This document shows positions 24,234-33,431 of a DNA stretch of 64,000 bases, in pieces. A program made the translations under genes and the position numbers. The notes beneath the pieces were generated by a model. It was not told where the DNA came from and did not search any database. It saw only the letters and a program-made list of their open reading frames with translations. Source of the DNA: Mycolicibacterium canariasense (GTDB lineage Bacteria; Actinomycetota; Actinomycetes; Mycobacteriales; Mycobacteriaceae); assembly GCF_002101555.1 (NCBI RefSeq), contig NZ_LQOL01000042.1:1-64000 (forward strand). The letters run 5' to 3'. Every line of letters begins with the position of its first letter. Positions within the stretch are counted from its first letter, which is position 1.

Positions 24234-25511
24234 CTATTCGGCAAGTTGCGGGTAGTGGATCGCGAGCATCAGCGCCACGATGAGTGCGGTGCGGTTGTCG
24301 GTGGCGTGCGGGCCGAGCAACTGCTGGGCCTGACGCACCCGGTAGGCAACGGTGGTGGCGGCGATATTCAGTTGCTGGGCCGCGGCGTTACGGCTGCCCT
24401 GGTGATCCAGATAAGCCAGCAGTGTTTCGCGCATCAGCTGCATCCGCGGCGAGCCGCCCGACAGACCAGCAAGAGTATGGCGGACGAAGCGGCGACAGGC
24501 GTCGGGATCGGTTGCCATCAGGGCGAGCACGCCGTGCTGGTCATAGGTCCACACGCGGGTGCTGGTGCTGGTGCGCAGCGCATCGGCGATCCACCTGGCC
24601 TCCACGACAGCGTCCCGAAGGCCGGCGGCACCCGGAGCACAGACACCGAACGCCACGGCGATATCGGCCGGAGGCGTGATGTGAGTGAGCTGTGCGGTCT
24701 GTGGCGCCAAAGCGCTCGACCAGACCACCTCGGTGGAACCGTTCGTCAGCGGCATCACCAGAGTGGTTGCGGCATTGAGCTTTCCGCGGACCATCTCGCC
24801 CCAGGCCGGGATATCGGCGGTCCAGCCGCGGTCGATCGCGGCGCCCACCGGCCACAGCAAAGCCGCCACATGGTGATCGCCGAGTCGAATACCGAGTTCG
24901 GCTTCGGCGCCGGCCCTTAGCTGTCCGGTCTCGACCAGGCAGTCGATGTGATGGCGGATGGTGGCCGAGCGATGCCTGCCCCACGCTGTGCGTTCGTGCT
25001 CGAACACCACGCTGAGATCACCGACCATCGTGGTCACCGTCTCCAGCAGCCTCGAGGACACCCGCTTGACCTCGTAGGCCAGCTGTTCTGCAGGGACGGC
25101 CTTGGTCATGGCGTCCACCAGTTGGTCCTGTGCACCGGTGTGCGACTGCCAGATGACCCGTAAGACCGTGTCCAACGCCATACCTTGGCGCGCCGACCAC
25201 CGCACATGGTCTCGTGCCTCCGCGGGCGTAGCGAATGCCCGGCCTGTCACCAGTCCGGTGAGCAGTGCCAATACCGACGCCTCGACCGCCGCCGATGCGT
25301 AGCCTCCTGCAGACAGGTTGGCGTCGGGCAACTCGACACGAACCTTGTCATGCACCCGGGCAGCCAGTTCGATACCCCAGGCCGTCAGCGGCTCGCCCAA
25401 CACCGGCACCGCGGCCGCCGCGGCTCGCGGCGCGTGGGATCGCTGCACACCGCAGACGTCGGCGTGCAGAGCCCGGATCCAGTCACCATGGCCGTCCGCC
25501 CCGCGGGTCAC
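24234..25511 (-). CDS. PucR/CdaR-family transcriptional regulator
   Basis: A regulator of about 425 residues with a C-terminal PucR HTH_30 domain (LLAYLDHQGSRNAAAQQL, then ATTVAYRVRQAQQLLG) and a central GGDEF-like region. Such proteins usually activate catabolic genes in response to a substrate. The start is uncertain: the GTG at 25511 lies just before the conserved part (DWIRALHADVCG) but has no clear ribosome-binding site, and the frame is open further upstream. It sits between the carotenoid oxygenase gene and the divergent Baeyer-Villiger monooxygenase gene and could control both. Confidence 0.8.
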   Translation of the reverse strand: MTRGADGHGDWIRALHADVCGVQRSHAPRAAAAAVPVLGEPLTAWGIELAARVHDKVRVELPDANLSAGGYASAAVEASVLALLTGLVTGRAFATPAEARDHVRWSARQGMALDTVLRVIWQSHTGAQDQLVDAMTKAVPAEQLAYEVKRVSSRLLETVTTMVGDLSVVFEHERTAWGRHRSATIRHHIDCLVETGQLRAGAEAELGIRLGDHHVAALLWPVGAAIDRGWTADIPAWGEMVRGKLNAATTLVMPLTNGSTEVVWSSALAPQTAQLTHITPPADIAVAFGVCAPGAAGLRDAVVEARWIADALRTSTSTRVWTYDQHGVLALMATDPDACRRFVRHTLAGLSGGSPRMQLMRETLLAYLDHQGSRNAAAQQLNIAATTVAYRVRQAQQLLGPHATDNRTALIVALMLAIHYPQLAE

Positions 25512-25675
25512 CCCACAACGATAAGTTGCCGACCTGTTCACGTGTGTGACGCGAGCCTCTAAGGACGAGCTTCTTGATACGCAGACCATGCGCACGCAAC
25601 CGCGCGCGTTCACGACTGCCCGGCCTGCCTGAGCAGCAGCGGGTGGAACTGGACCAACCCATCCTTGCCCCATAT

Positions 25676-25693
25676 CGCTACGCCACGTAGCGT
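25676..25693. promoter_or_regulatory. Palindrome overlapping the monooxygenase -10 box
   Basis: CGCTACG and CGTAGCG (25676-25682, 25686-25692) are perfect 7-bp arms with a 3-nt spacer. The right arm overlaps TAGCGT (25688-25693), a TANNNT -10 box ending 8 nt before the GTG at 25702. Binding here would block a leaderless promoter. Confidence 0.5.
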
Positions 25694-25701
25694 AACTGGG
25701 C

Positions 25702-27612
25702 GTGACGCGCAGTTTCCATGCCGGACAGCCGTTTGACACCCCAGACGCCCAGATCGCCGCGGCACTGGAAGACGTCAGCATTCCCACCCTGTTGCTCTCG
25801 CTGGTGCACCTCACCGGCGATCCGTCCTATATCCGGGACTTCGAACAGGCCGGCGTGTTCCTCAACGAAGTCCAGGGCTTCATGAGCGAGGAGGACAAGG
25901 CCCGGGCCCGCGCCGTCGCGTTGCCGATCATCACCGACTACCGCGACCGTGGCTGCCCCATCCCCGACCCGTTACCCGACGATCTGGTGCGCGAGATGCT
26001 CGATTGGGCGGCCTGCGAACACGTCGACGAGGACAACGTGCCGCTGGTCCTCGAGGAACTCGACCTGCAAGGCACCGACCCCCGCCGGCCGAAGCCACTC
26101 ACCGACGTCGATGACTTCCACGTCGTCGTCATCGGCTGCGGAGAATCCGGGGTGCTGGCCGGCGTACGGCTCAAGCAGGCGGGTATTCCGTTCACCATCG
26201 TGGAGAAGAACGCCGGACCCGGCGGAACGTGGTGGGAGAACAGTTATCCCGGGGCCCGTGTCGACGTCGCCAACCACCTCTACTGCTACAGCTTCGAACC
26301 CAGCAATCACTGGGACCACTTCTTCGCCGAACAGCCCGAACTGCGCCGATACTTCTGCGACGTGGTCGAGCGGCACGGCCTGCGGCCGCACATCCGATGG
26401 AACGCCGAGGTGCTGTCGGCGGCATGGGCCGACGGCCAATGGCAGGTGACGGCGCGTACTGCGCACGGTACCGAGACGTTGCGGGCCGACGCCGTCATCA
26501 CCGCGGTCGGTCAGCTCAACCGACCGCATGTTCCCGACTTCCCCGGTGCCGACACCTTCGCCGGGCCCGCCTTCCATTCCGCGCGATGGGACCACGGCGT
26601 CGACGTCACCGGCAAGCGCGTCGCCCTCGTCGGCGCGGGGGCCAGCGGCTTCCAGATCGGCCCCGCCATCGCCGATCGGGTGGCACACCTGACGGTGTTC
26701 CAGCGCACCGCACAGTGGATGTTCCCCAATCCGATGTATCACGATCGGGTTCCCGACGGGGTCCGCTGGGCCATGCAGCACTTGCCGTTTTACGGCCGAT
26801 GGTACCGATTCCTGCTGCTGTGGCCGGGTGCCGACAAGGGCCTCGAGGCCGCGCGGGTGGATCCGAACTACGCCGACCAAGCCAACGCGGTCAGCGAGAT
26901 CAACGCCATCGCCCGCATCATGTTCACCGACTGGATCACCACGCAGGTTGGCGACGATCCCGACCTACTCGCCAAGGTGCTGCCCGACTATCCAGCCACC
27001 GGCAAACGCACGCTGCAGGACAACGGCAGCTGGCTGGCCACCCTCAAACGCGACAATGTCGACTTGGTCCGCACGCCGATCGAAAGGATCACCCCCACCG
27101 GGATCCGAACAGCCGACGGAAACCAACATGACGTAGATATCATCGTGTACGCCACCGGTTTTCGTGCCAGCGACGTGTTGTTCCCGATGACCGTCACCGG
27201 CCGCGGCGGCGCGGACCTGCACACCGTGTGGGGGTCCCGGCCGTACGCCTACCGTGGTATCACCGTGCCCGGCTTCCCCAACTTCTTCATGACCTATGGC
27301 CCCGGTACCCACCTGGCGCACGGCGGCAGCCTGATCATGAACTCCGAGTTGCAGATGCGCTATATCAACCGGTGCCTGGAGCACCTCGTCACGGCCGGGC
27401 TGCACACCATCGAGCCGCTGCCCGAGCCCACCGCGGCATGGCACGCGAAATCCCAAGAGGCGATCCGCAAGACCGTGTGGGCGCACCCGTCGGTCAAGCA
27501 CTCATACTTCAAGAATGCCGACGGCGAGATCCACACCGTGAGCCCGTGGCGGTTGTCCGAATACCGTTACGCCGTAGCCGAACCCATCTGGTTCGACTAT
27601 CAGGAGGATTGA
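25702..27612 (+). CDS. Flavin-dependent Baeyer-Villiger monooxygenase (HAPMO-like, with N-terminal extension)
   Basis: A 636-residue enzyme. It has a helical N-terminal extension of about 135 residues, a FAD Rossmann motif (VIGCGESGVLAG), the type I BVMO fingerprint FAGPAFHSARWDHG, and a second nucleotide motif GAGASG for NADPH. The extension and length recall 4-hydroxyacetophenone monooxygenase. It would insert oxygen next to a ketone to give an ester or lactone. The GTG start fits a leaderless transcript. An alcohol dehydrogenase gene follows after 3 nt, suggesting the route alcohol to ketone to ester. Confidence 0.88.
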   Translation: MTRSFHAGQPFDTPDAQIAAALEDVSIPTLLLSLVHLTGDPSYIRDFEQAGVFLNEVQGFMSEEDKARARAVALPIITDYRDRGCPIPDPLPDDLVREMLDWAACEHVDEDNVPLVLEELDLQGTDPRRPKPLTDVDDFHVVVIGCGESGVLAGVRLKQAGIPFTIVEKNAGPGGTWWENSYPGARVDVANHLYCYSFEPSNHWDHFFAEQPELRRYFCDVVERHGLRPHIRWNAEVLSAAWADGQWQVTARTAHGTETLRADAVITAVGQLNRPHVPDFPGADTFAGPAFHSARWDHGVDVTGKRVALVGAGASGFQIGPAIADRVAHLTVFQRTAQWMFPNPMYHDRVPDGVRWAMQHLPFYGRWYRFLLLWPGADKGLEAARVDPNYADQANAVSEINAIARIMFTDWITTQVGDDPDLLAKVLPDYPATGKRTLQDNGSWLATLKRDNVDLVRTPIERITPTGIRTADGNQHDVDIIVYATGFRASDVLFPMTVTGRGGADLHTVWGSRPYAYRGITVPGFPNFFMTYGPGTHLAHGGSLIMNSELQMRYINRCLEHLVTAGLHTIEPLPEPTAAWHAKSQEAIRKTVWAHPSVKHSYFKNADGEIHTVSPWRLSEYRYAVAEPIWFDYQED

Positions 27613-27615
27613 CGT

Positions 27616-28641
27616 ATGCGTGCGGTCGTCGTCGACGGTGTGGGCCAGATCCACGTCGTGGACCATCCCGACCCGACGTTACCCGGACCGGACGGCGCCA
27701 TCATCGAGGTGAGCGCCACCGGCATCTGCGGATCGGACCTGCACTTCCTGGAGGGCCACTACCCCATCGTCGAGCCGGTCGCGCTCGGCCATGAGGCGGT
27801 GGGCACCGTCGTCGAGATCGGCTCGGACGTACACCGTGTGGAGGTCGGCGATCAGGTGTTGGTGTCCTCGGTCGCCGGCTGCGGCCACTGCAGCGGATGC
27901 GCCACCCGCGACCCGATTCGGTGTCTCGGTGGCCCACACATCTTCGGTTCCGGAGCGCTGGGCGGCGCCCAGGCCGAACTGCTGGCCGTGCCCGGCGCCG
28001 ATTTCCAGTTGCTGGCTCTGCCTGATGCGATCGACACCGAGCAGGCACTGCTGCTCACCGACAATCTGGCCACCGGCTGGGCGGCAGCCAAACGCGCCGA
28101 CATCCCGATCGGTGGCACGGTGACGGTGATCGGACTGGGACCCGTCGGCATGTGCGCTGTGCAGAGCGCCTTCGCTCTCGGCGCCGCAACGGTTTTCGCC
28201 GTCGACCCGGTGCCCACGCGCCGGGCGTGGGCGGCGACCCGCGGTGCGGTGCCGGTGGATCCGCCGGCCGGACAGTCCGTGCGCGAGTACACCGACGGAC
28301 TCGGGGCCGATTCGGTGATCGATGCGGTGGGCACCGACACCTCTATCAACGACGCCATCGGCACCGTACGCACCGGCGGCACGGTGTCGATCGTCGGCGT
28401 CCACGATCTGCAGCCGTATCCGCTGCCAGCGCTGGCCTGCCTCATCCGCAGCCTGACCATCCGCTTGACCACCGCGCCGGTGCAACAGACCTGGCCCGAA
28501 CTGATCCCCCTGCTCCAGGCCGGTCGCCTGGACATCAGCGGAATCTTCACCACCACACTGCCATTGGACCGCGCGGGCGACGGTTATGCCGCCGCCATGT
28601 CCCGCTCGGGCGAGCACGTGAAGGTCCGCCTGCACCCGTAG
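27616..28641 (+). CDS. Zinc-dependent alcohol dehydrogenase (MDR family)
   Basis: A 341-residue medium-chain dehydrogenase. The catalytic zinc motif is GICGSDLHF with GHEAVG, the structural zinc Cys cluster is CGHCSGCATRDPIRC, and the NAD-binding motif is GLGPVG. The start codon lies 3 nt after the monooxygenase stop and a GAGGA precedes it, so the two genes form an operon. It probably oxidises a secondary alcohol to the ketone used by the monooxygenase. Confidence 0.88.
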   Translation: MRAVVVDGVGQIHVVDHPDPTLPGPDGAIIEVSATGICGSDLHFLEGHYPIVEPVALGHEAVGTVVEIGSDVHRVEVGDQVLVSSVAGCGHCSGCATRDPIRCLGGPHIFGSGALGGAQAELLAVPGADFQLLALPDAIDTEQALLLTDNLATGWAAAKRADIPIGGTVTVIGLGPVGMCAVQSAFALGAATVFAVDPVPTRRAWAATRGAVPVDPPAGQSVREYTDGLGADSVIDAVGTDTSINDAIGTVRTGGTVSIVGVHDLQPYPLPALACLIRSLTIRLTTAPVQQTWPELIPLLQAGRLDISGIFTTTLPLDRAGDGYAAAMSRSGEHVKVRLHP

Positions 28642-28645
28642 CCGG

Positions 28646-29107
28646 TCACTCCGCAGTGTTCTCGACGTGAGTGTTCTCGACGTGCCTGCGCAGGTTGTCC
28701 CGCAACGTCGCGACACCGCGCTGCAGCGTACGCAGTTCATCGAGACTCAATCCGGTCGCGGCGACCAGGTCCATCTCGGCCCCGTTGGCTCGCAGCGCAC
28801 GCCCGGCCTCGGTGAGACTGACCACCACCTGACGCTCATCGCGCGGATCGCGGGCCCGGGTCACCAGGCCGACCGATTCCAGCTTTTTCAAGATGGGCGT
28901 CAACGTGTTGGATTCCAGGAACAGCTTCTCGCCCAACTGCCGGACGGTCTGGTGGTCCTCCTCCCACAGCGCGACGATCGCTATGTACTGGGTGTAGGTG
29001 ACGCCGAGCTTGTCCAGGATCGGCTTGTACGCCCTGCCATAGGCAAGGTTGGCCGAGTAAACCGCGAAGCACATGAAGTCGGCCAGCTTCGGCACATCTG
29101 GTGACAT
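28646..29107 (-). CDS. ohrR: Organic hydroperoxide regulator OhrR (MarR family)
   Basis: A 153-residue MarR-type repressor. The N-terminal reactive cysteine lies in DFMCFAVYSAN, and the motif LGVTYTQYIAIVALWE and wing ARDPRDERQVVVSLT are those of OhrR. Oxidation of the Cys by organic peroxides releases the repressor from DNA. It is divergent from ohr with a clear palindromic operator between (29121-29152), and converges with the alcohol dehydrogenase gene. Confidence 0.92.
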   Translation of the reverse strand: MSPDVPKLADFMCFAVYSANLAYGRAYKPILDKLGVTYTQYIAIVALWEEDHQTVRQLGEKLFLESNTLTPILKKLESVGLVTRARDPRDERQVVVSLTEAGRALRANGAEMDLVAATGLSLDELRTLQRGVATLRDNLRRHVENTHVENTAE

Positions 29108-29120
29108 GGAACCACCCTAC

Positions 29121-29152
29121 CCGAAAAATAATCGGATCCGATTTAATCGGAT
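29121..29152. promoter_or_regulatory. OhrR operator
   Basis: The perfect 14-bp palindrome AATCGGATCCGATT (29130-29143) is flanked by CCGA (29121) and TCGG (29147-29150), giving an alternating CCGA/TCGG series in an AT-rich gap. It lies 14 bp from the ohrR start and about 70 bp from the ohr start, so it can control both genes. Confidence 0.65.
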
Positions 29153-29221
29153 GGGAATGATCGGGTGCAACCGGTCGTTCCAGTAGCCGTAACGGCCACA
29201 CCAACGCAAGGGAGCCCCACC

Positions 29222-29626
29222 ATGTCCGTCCTCTACACCGCCCAGACTCACACCACCGGTGGCCGACAAGGCGAGTCCTACAGCTCGGACGGAAACCTCG
29301 ATATCCAGCTCACACCGCCGGGAGCCAACGGCACCGGCACCAACCCCGAACAGCTGTTCGCCGCCGGCTGGTCGGCCTGCTACCTCAGCGCGATGGGCCT
29401 GACCGCGGGCCAGCACGACGTGAAGCTCCCCGCCGACACCGCCGTGGACGCCGAGGTCGATCTGGTCAACACCGACGGCGCCTTCTCACTCCAGGCCCGG
29501 CTCAACGTCACCATCCCCGGCGTCGACCGTGAAGTCGCACAGAAGATCATCGACGCCGCGCACGAGGTATGCCCCTACTCCAAGGCGACCCGCGGCAACA
29601 TCCCGGTCACCGTCACCCTCGTCTGA
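29222..29626 (+). CDS. ohr: Organic hydroperoxide reductase Ohr (OsmC family)
   Basis: A 134-residue peroxidase. The two redox cysteines are in GWSACYLSAM and HEVCPYSKATRGN, and the start MSVLYTAQTHTTGGR is typical of Ohr. It reduces organic and fatty-acid hydroperoxides to alcohols. GGGAG precedes the ATG at 29222. It is divergent from ohrR. Confidence 0.95.
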   Translation: MSVLYTAQTHTTGGRQGESYSSDGNLDIQLTPPGANGTGTNPEQLFAAGWSACYLSAMGLTAGQHDVKLPADTAVDAEVDLVNTDGAFSLQARLNVTIPGVDREVAQKIIDAAHEVCPYSKATRGNIPVTVTLV

Positions 29627-29674
29627 TTAGCCCGCCGACCCCGGGGCCCGGGCGAGCGAAGCGACGGGAAACCG

Positions 29675-29707
29675 ACCGCCGGCTACTGATTTCCCGTAGC
29701 CGGCGGT
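29675..29707. terminator. Strong hairpin between converging genes
   Basis: Perfect 12-bp arms ACCGCCGGCTAC and GTAGCCGGCGGT flank a 9-nt loop, placed between the ends of ohr and the haemophore gene. Probably a bidirectional terminator. Confidence 0.65.
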
Positions 29708-29714
29708 TGGCATC

Positions 29715-30041
29715 TCAGCCCCGGCAACGGTCCCGAAAGTCCTGCAGGGGCTGCCGAATACCCTGAAAATCGGCCTGCACCTGTGGGTTCGCATCGAGAT
29801 ACGCCCGCACCCGCTCACGTTTGACATCACGATCCTGTCCCTTGAGCCCGGTGAAGAACTCATTCACATCGGGATGGGTGAACAGGTAGGCCGATGTCGA
29901 CGCGCTGACCCCCGCCGTGATGCCGGCCAGGTCGGCGGCCGTGCAGTTCGGCGGTGGATCTGCCAGGGCGGGCGCGGCGGTGCCGACGAGGACGGTCGCG
30001 CCCGCCGCTGCGATACATAGCGTTCGCTTCCACACGTTCAC
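29715..30041 (-). CDS. Secreted haem-binding protein (mycobacterial haemophore family)
   Basis: A 108-residue protein with a signal peptide ending ALADPP. The mature part is alpha-helical with two Cys (NCTAADL and the near-terminal DRCRG) likely to form a disulphide, plus the family segment AYLFTHPDVNEFF. This matches the small mycobacterial haem-binding proteins related to Rv0203. It probably binds haem outside the membrane. A second small secreted gene lies just upstream on the same strand. Confidence 0.75.
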   Translation of the reverse strand: MNVWKRTLCIAAAGATVLVGTAAPALADPPPNCTAADLAGITAGVSASTSAYLFTHPDVNEFFTGLKGQDRDVKRERVRAYLDANPQVQADFQGIRQPLQDFRDRCRG

Positions 30042-30056
30042 GTCACTCCTTCACCA

Positions 30057-30335
30057 CTATCGTGGACCGATACCACCACCCGGACGCCACGGCCGGTCGG
30101 GCGGGTCGATGGCAATGGACAGCCCGTCGTCGCACAACCAGTCGTACTCACACGGGTACGGAACATAGGGGCCGGTGTACCCGGCTCCGGTGCCGCCATC
30201 CGGGCCGCGGACACTGCCCTGGGCGCAGACCGTCGTGCCGTTTGCGTTGGTGCAATCGGCGGATGCCGCCGGGGGCAGCGCGATGCCCAACGGGGCGATC
30301 AGCGCCGCCGCCGCGTAGCGATAGCGTCTTCGCAT
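30057..30335 (-). CDS. Small secreted protein, function unknown
   Basis: A 92-residue protein with a signal peptide (RRRYRY then a hydrophobic core, cleavage near ASADC). The short mature part is rich in Gly, Pro, Tyr and Asp with four Cys (DCTN, TVCAQ, YPCEYDWLCDD). It resembles the many small disulphide-stabilised exported mycobacterial proteins. AGGGAG precedes the ATG at 30335; longer in-frame starts would mask the signal peptide. It ends 15 bp before the haemophore gene, so they are probably co-expressed. Confidence 0.62.
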   Translation of the reverse strand: MRRRYRYAAAALIAPLGIALPPAASADCTNANGTTVCAQGSVRGPDGGTGAGYTGPYVPYPCEYDWLCDDGLSIAIDPPDRPWRPGGGIGPR

Positions 30336-30411
30336 GGGCGCACGCTCCCTTCGGCTGTGCCTGTGCCGAGAATAGGCTCGCAGCCGGTGCGGGGCGGGCG
30401 GTTTCGCCGTC

Positions 30412-31755
30412 TTACTCCTGCAGATCCAGCGTCGGCGTCGGCCGGGAGAACCCGCGGGTGACAACCAGCAGCCAGACGAATCCGATAGCCAGCCAAATCA
30501 ACCCGACGACCAGGGCCGTTCCGGACAGACTGGTCCACAGCCACACCGTCAGGGCAAAACCGATCAACGGCAACAGCAGGCTACCGATCAGCTGGGCGCC
30601 ATGGCGGTGCTTCAGGTCCACGAAGTAGTGCTTGATGACCGAGAGGTTGACCACCGAGAAGGCCACCAGGGCACCGAAACTGACGACCGAGGCCAGTAGT
30701 GCCAGGTCGACGAAGACGGCGGCCAGCGAGATGACCGACACGAAGGCGATGGCGTAGACCGGTGTGCTGAAACGCGGTGAGACGTGACCGAACACCTTGC
30801 GGGCCAAGATCCCGTCGCGCCCCATGGCGTACAGGATGCGGGCCACCGATGCCTGGGAGGTGATGGCCGACCCGAGCGCGCCGGCGACGTAGGCGGCGGT
30901 GAAGAAGGAGTTCAGGAACTGGCCTCCCGCGGTGGTCATGACCTCCAGGGAGCCTGAGTCGACATCGGCGAACTGGTTGGATGGGTACACCAGTTGCGAG
31001 ACGTAGGACAGCAGGAAGAAGATCACGCCGGAGGCGATGGTGGCGATCATGATGGCGCGCGGGACGCTGCGCTTCGGGTCTTTTGCCTCCTCGGAAAGTG
31101 TTGACACGGCATCGAAACCGAGGAAGGACAGGCACAGGATCGCCGCGCCGGCCAGGATCGGGCTGAGGCCACCGGCCGAGCCGTCACCACTCAACGGGGC
31201 CATCACATCGACGGTGCCGGAACGCGAGATGGCGACGAAGGCCATGATGACGAACACCGCGATGAAGACGGCCTGGATCCCGATGATCAGGAAGTTGGCC
31301 CGGTCGACGGACACGATGCCCACGACGTTGAGCACCGTCACGATGGCGATGGTGATCACCACGATCAGCCACTGCGGGACGGCAGGCAGGGCGGCGTTCA
31401 GGTAGATGCCGATGACGAGGTAGTTGAGCATCGGCAGGAACAGGTAGTCCAGCAGCAGCGACCACCCGGCCAGGAAGCCGATGGGCGCACCGAACGACTT
31501 CTGGGTGTAGGTGTACGCCGACCCGGCGACCGGGTAGGCGACGGACATCCGCGCATAGGAACGGGCCGTGAACACCATGGCAACCAGCGTCACCAGGTAG
31601 GCCACCGACAGCCGGCCTCCCGTGGTCTCGGTGACGATGCCGTAGGTGGTGAATACCGTCAGCGGCACCATGTACACCAGCCCGAACAGGACCAGCGACG
31701 GCAGTCCGAGTACCCGTTTCAGGTTGCCTTCGGTTTCGGGGAGCGTCTCGGACAT
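30412..31755 (-). CDS. APC-superfamily amino acid/polyamine permease
   Basis: A 447-residue membrane protein with about 12 hydrophobic helices. The first helix region VLFGLVYMVPLTVFTTYG and the later SFLGFDAVSTLSEEAKDPKRSVPRA are hallmarks of the APC family, closest by eye to putrescine importers of the PuuP type. AAAGG precedes the ATG at 31755. It is the third gene of the agmatine deiminase operon and so probably imports agmatine, putrescine or a related amine. Confidence 0.85.
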   Translation of the reverse strand: MSETLPETEGNLKRVLGLPSLVLFGLVYMVPLTVFTTYGIVTETTGGRLSVAYLVTLVAMVFTARSYARMSVAYPVAGSAYTYTQKSFGAPIGFLAGWSLLLDYLFLPMLNYLVIGIYLNAALPAVPQWLIVVITIAIVTVLNVVGIVSVDRANFLIIGIQAVFIAVFVIMAFVAISRSGTVDVMAPLSGDGSAGGLSPILAGAAILCLSFLGFDAVSTLSEEAKDPKRSVPRAIMIATIASGVIFFLLSYVSQLVYPSNQFADVDSGSLEVMTTAGGQFLNSFFTAAYVAGALGSAITSQASVARILYAMGRDGILARKVFGHVSPRFSTPVYAIAFVSVISLAAVFVDLALLASVVSFGALVAFSVVNLSVIKHYFVDLKHRHGAQLIGSLLLPLIGFALTVWLWTSLSGTALVVGLIWLAIGFVWLLVVTRGFSRPTPTLDLQE

Positions 31756-31766
31756 CTTGGTGCCTT

Positions 31767-33431
31767 TCACTGTTCGCCCGCGTACACGCGCCGGCCCTGC
31801 AGATAGGTGCCGCGTACCCGGAGCTTGGGAAGGTCCAGCGCGGCAGTGGACGTGGGGTCGCCGTCCAGCCAGACCAGGTCGGCACTGGCGCCGGGCGCGA
31901 CGCGCCCCCAGGTGTTCTCGGCGAACGCCTGGTACGCCACCGACGCGGTGTAGCAGGACAGCGCGCGGTCGATCGGCACGATCTCCTCGGGCGTCCAGCC
32001 CGCCTCCGGTTCACCGTCGGCGGTGCGCCGCGACACGGCGACCGCGATGCCGTCCAGCGGAGCCCCCGAGGACACCGGCCAGTCTGACCCGAAAGCCAGT
32101 GCCGCGCCCGATGTTTGGAGAGACCGCATGCGGTACTGCTTGTCGGAGCGCTCGACACCCAGCCGTGGGATGGTCAACACGGTCATCAACGCGTCCATCT
32201 GGGCCCATAGCGGCTGCATGTTGGGGATGACGCCGAGCGCGGCGAACCGACCGATGTCGATGTCGTCGATCAGCTGGGCATGCGCAATGACGGGGCGGCG
32301 GTCCCGGGCACCGTTGTGCGCCACGACGTACTCGATGGCATCCAGTGCTTGGCGCACCGCGGCGTCACCGATCGCGTGGATGTGGATCTGGAACCCCAAC
32401 TCGTCGACGCGGCGCGCGGCCTCGGCCAACGAATTGCCTTCCCACAACTGCATGCCACAACTACCTCCCGGGTCGCTGCGCTCCTGCCCGCCGTGCGAGT
32501 GCAGGCCGGAGCAGTACGGCTGCAGCAGCGCCCCGGTCTCGTTCTCCACCACACCGTCGGCGAAGAACTTCACCGTGTTCGCGGTCAGCAGCGGCGACCC
32601 CGCCTGTTGCACCCGATCCCGGGCGGCCGCGTACTGGGTTACCTGAGAATCGAAATGGCGTGGGTCGGCGTAGAACGCCAGGTTGAAGCGCATGCGCAGC
32701 GCGCCCTGGGCGGCCGCGGCGACGTAGGTGTCGACATCGGCCGGTTCCACCCAGGCGTCCTGCACCCAGGTGACGCCGCGGGCCAGGTAGTAGTCGGCGG
32801 CGGTGCCCAGCGCCGCGATCCGCACGGCCTCATCCCTGGCGGGCATGACATTGCTCACCAGGTCGGTGGCACCCCATTCCCGCAAGGTACCCAGCACGGT
32901 GCCGTCCTCACGCCGCGGGATTTCGCCGAGGACGGGGTCCGGCGTGTCATCGGTGATACCGGCGCGTTGCAGCGCAACGGAATTCACCCAGAACGTGTGA
33001 TAATCCCAGGCGCGCAGCACCACCGGGCGATCCGGGACCGCTGCATCGAGCCAGCGGGCGTCGAACAAGCCACCCGGCACCAGGCTGCCGTCGTAGGATG
33101 CGCCGGCGATCCATTCCTGGTCGGGGTGTTCGGCGGCGAATCTGGCTACCTCGGCGACGATTTCGTCCACCGAGGCGCACCCGCGGATCTGTGGGCCGGC
33201 CGACTCCAGCCCGCCGTAGAGCGGGTGGGCGTGCCCGTCGCCGAACGACGGCATGAGGAATCCGCCTCCCAAATCGACGATTTCGTCAGCCTGCGCCGCC
33301 CGGGCCTGCTGGCCCAGCGCCACGACGACGCCGTCGGCAACCAACAGCGCATCGGTGGTTGTCGCGGGCCCGGTCCAGATAGTTCCGTTGTCAAACAGTG
33401 TTGGCACGGAGGGCACACTACGCCGGAACAT
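31767..33431 (-). CDS. Amidohydrolase-3 (YtcJ-like) metal-dependent hydrolase
   Basis: A 554-residue protein. The metal motif DGHAHPLYGG, the later HIHAIGDAAVRQALD and the C-terminal FGSDWPVSSGAP followed by GASADLVWLDGDP define the YtcJ/amidohydrolase-3 family. Substrates are mostly unknown. It starts directly at the stop of agmatine deiminase (TAG-ATG abutting) and is followed by a permease gene. It might hydrolyse N-carbamoylputrescine or a related amide, as no AguB-type amidase is present, but this is inference only. Confidence 0.82.
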   Translation of the reverse strand: MFRRSVPSVPTLFDNGTIWTGPATTTDALLVADGVVVALGQQARAAQADEIVDLGGGFLMPSFGDGHAHPLYGGLESAGPQIRGCASVDEIVAEVARFAAEHPDQEWIAGASYDGSLVPGGLFDARWLDAAVPDRPVVLRAWDYHTFWVNSVALQRAGITDDTPDPVLGEIPRREDGTVLGTLREWGATDLVSNVMPARDEAVRIAALGTAADYYLARGVTWVQDAWVEPADVDTYVAAAAQGALRMRFNLAFYADPRHFDSQVTQYAAARDRVQQAGSPLLTANTVKFFADGVVENETGALLQPYCSGLHSHGGQERSDPGGSCGMQLWEGNSLAEAARRVDELGFQIHIHAIGDAAVRQALDAIEYVVAHNGARDRRPVIAHAQLIDDIDIGRFAALGVIPNMQPLWAQMDALMTVLTIPRLGVERSDKQYRMRSLQTSGAALAFGSDWPVSSGAPLDGIAVAVSRRTADGEPEAGWTPEEIVPIDRALSCYTASVAYQAFAENTWGRVAPGASADLVWLDGDPTSTAALDLPKLRVRGTYLQGRRVYAGEQ

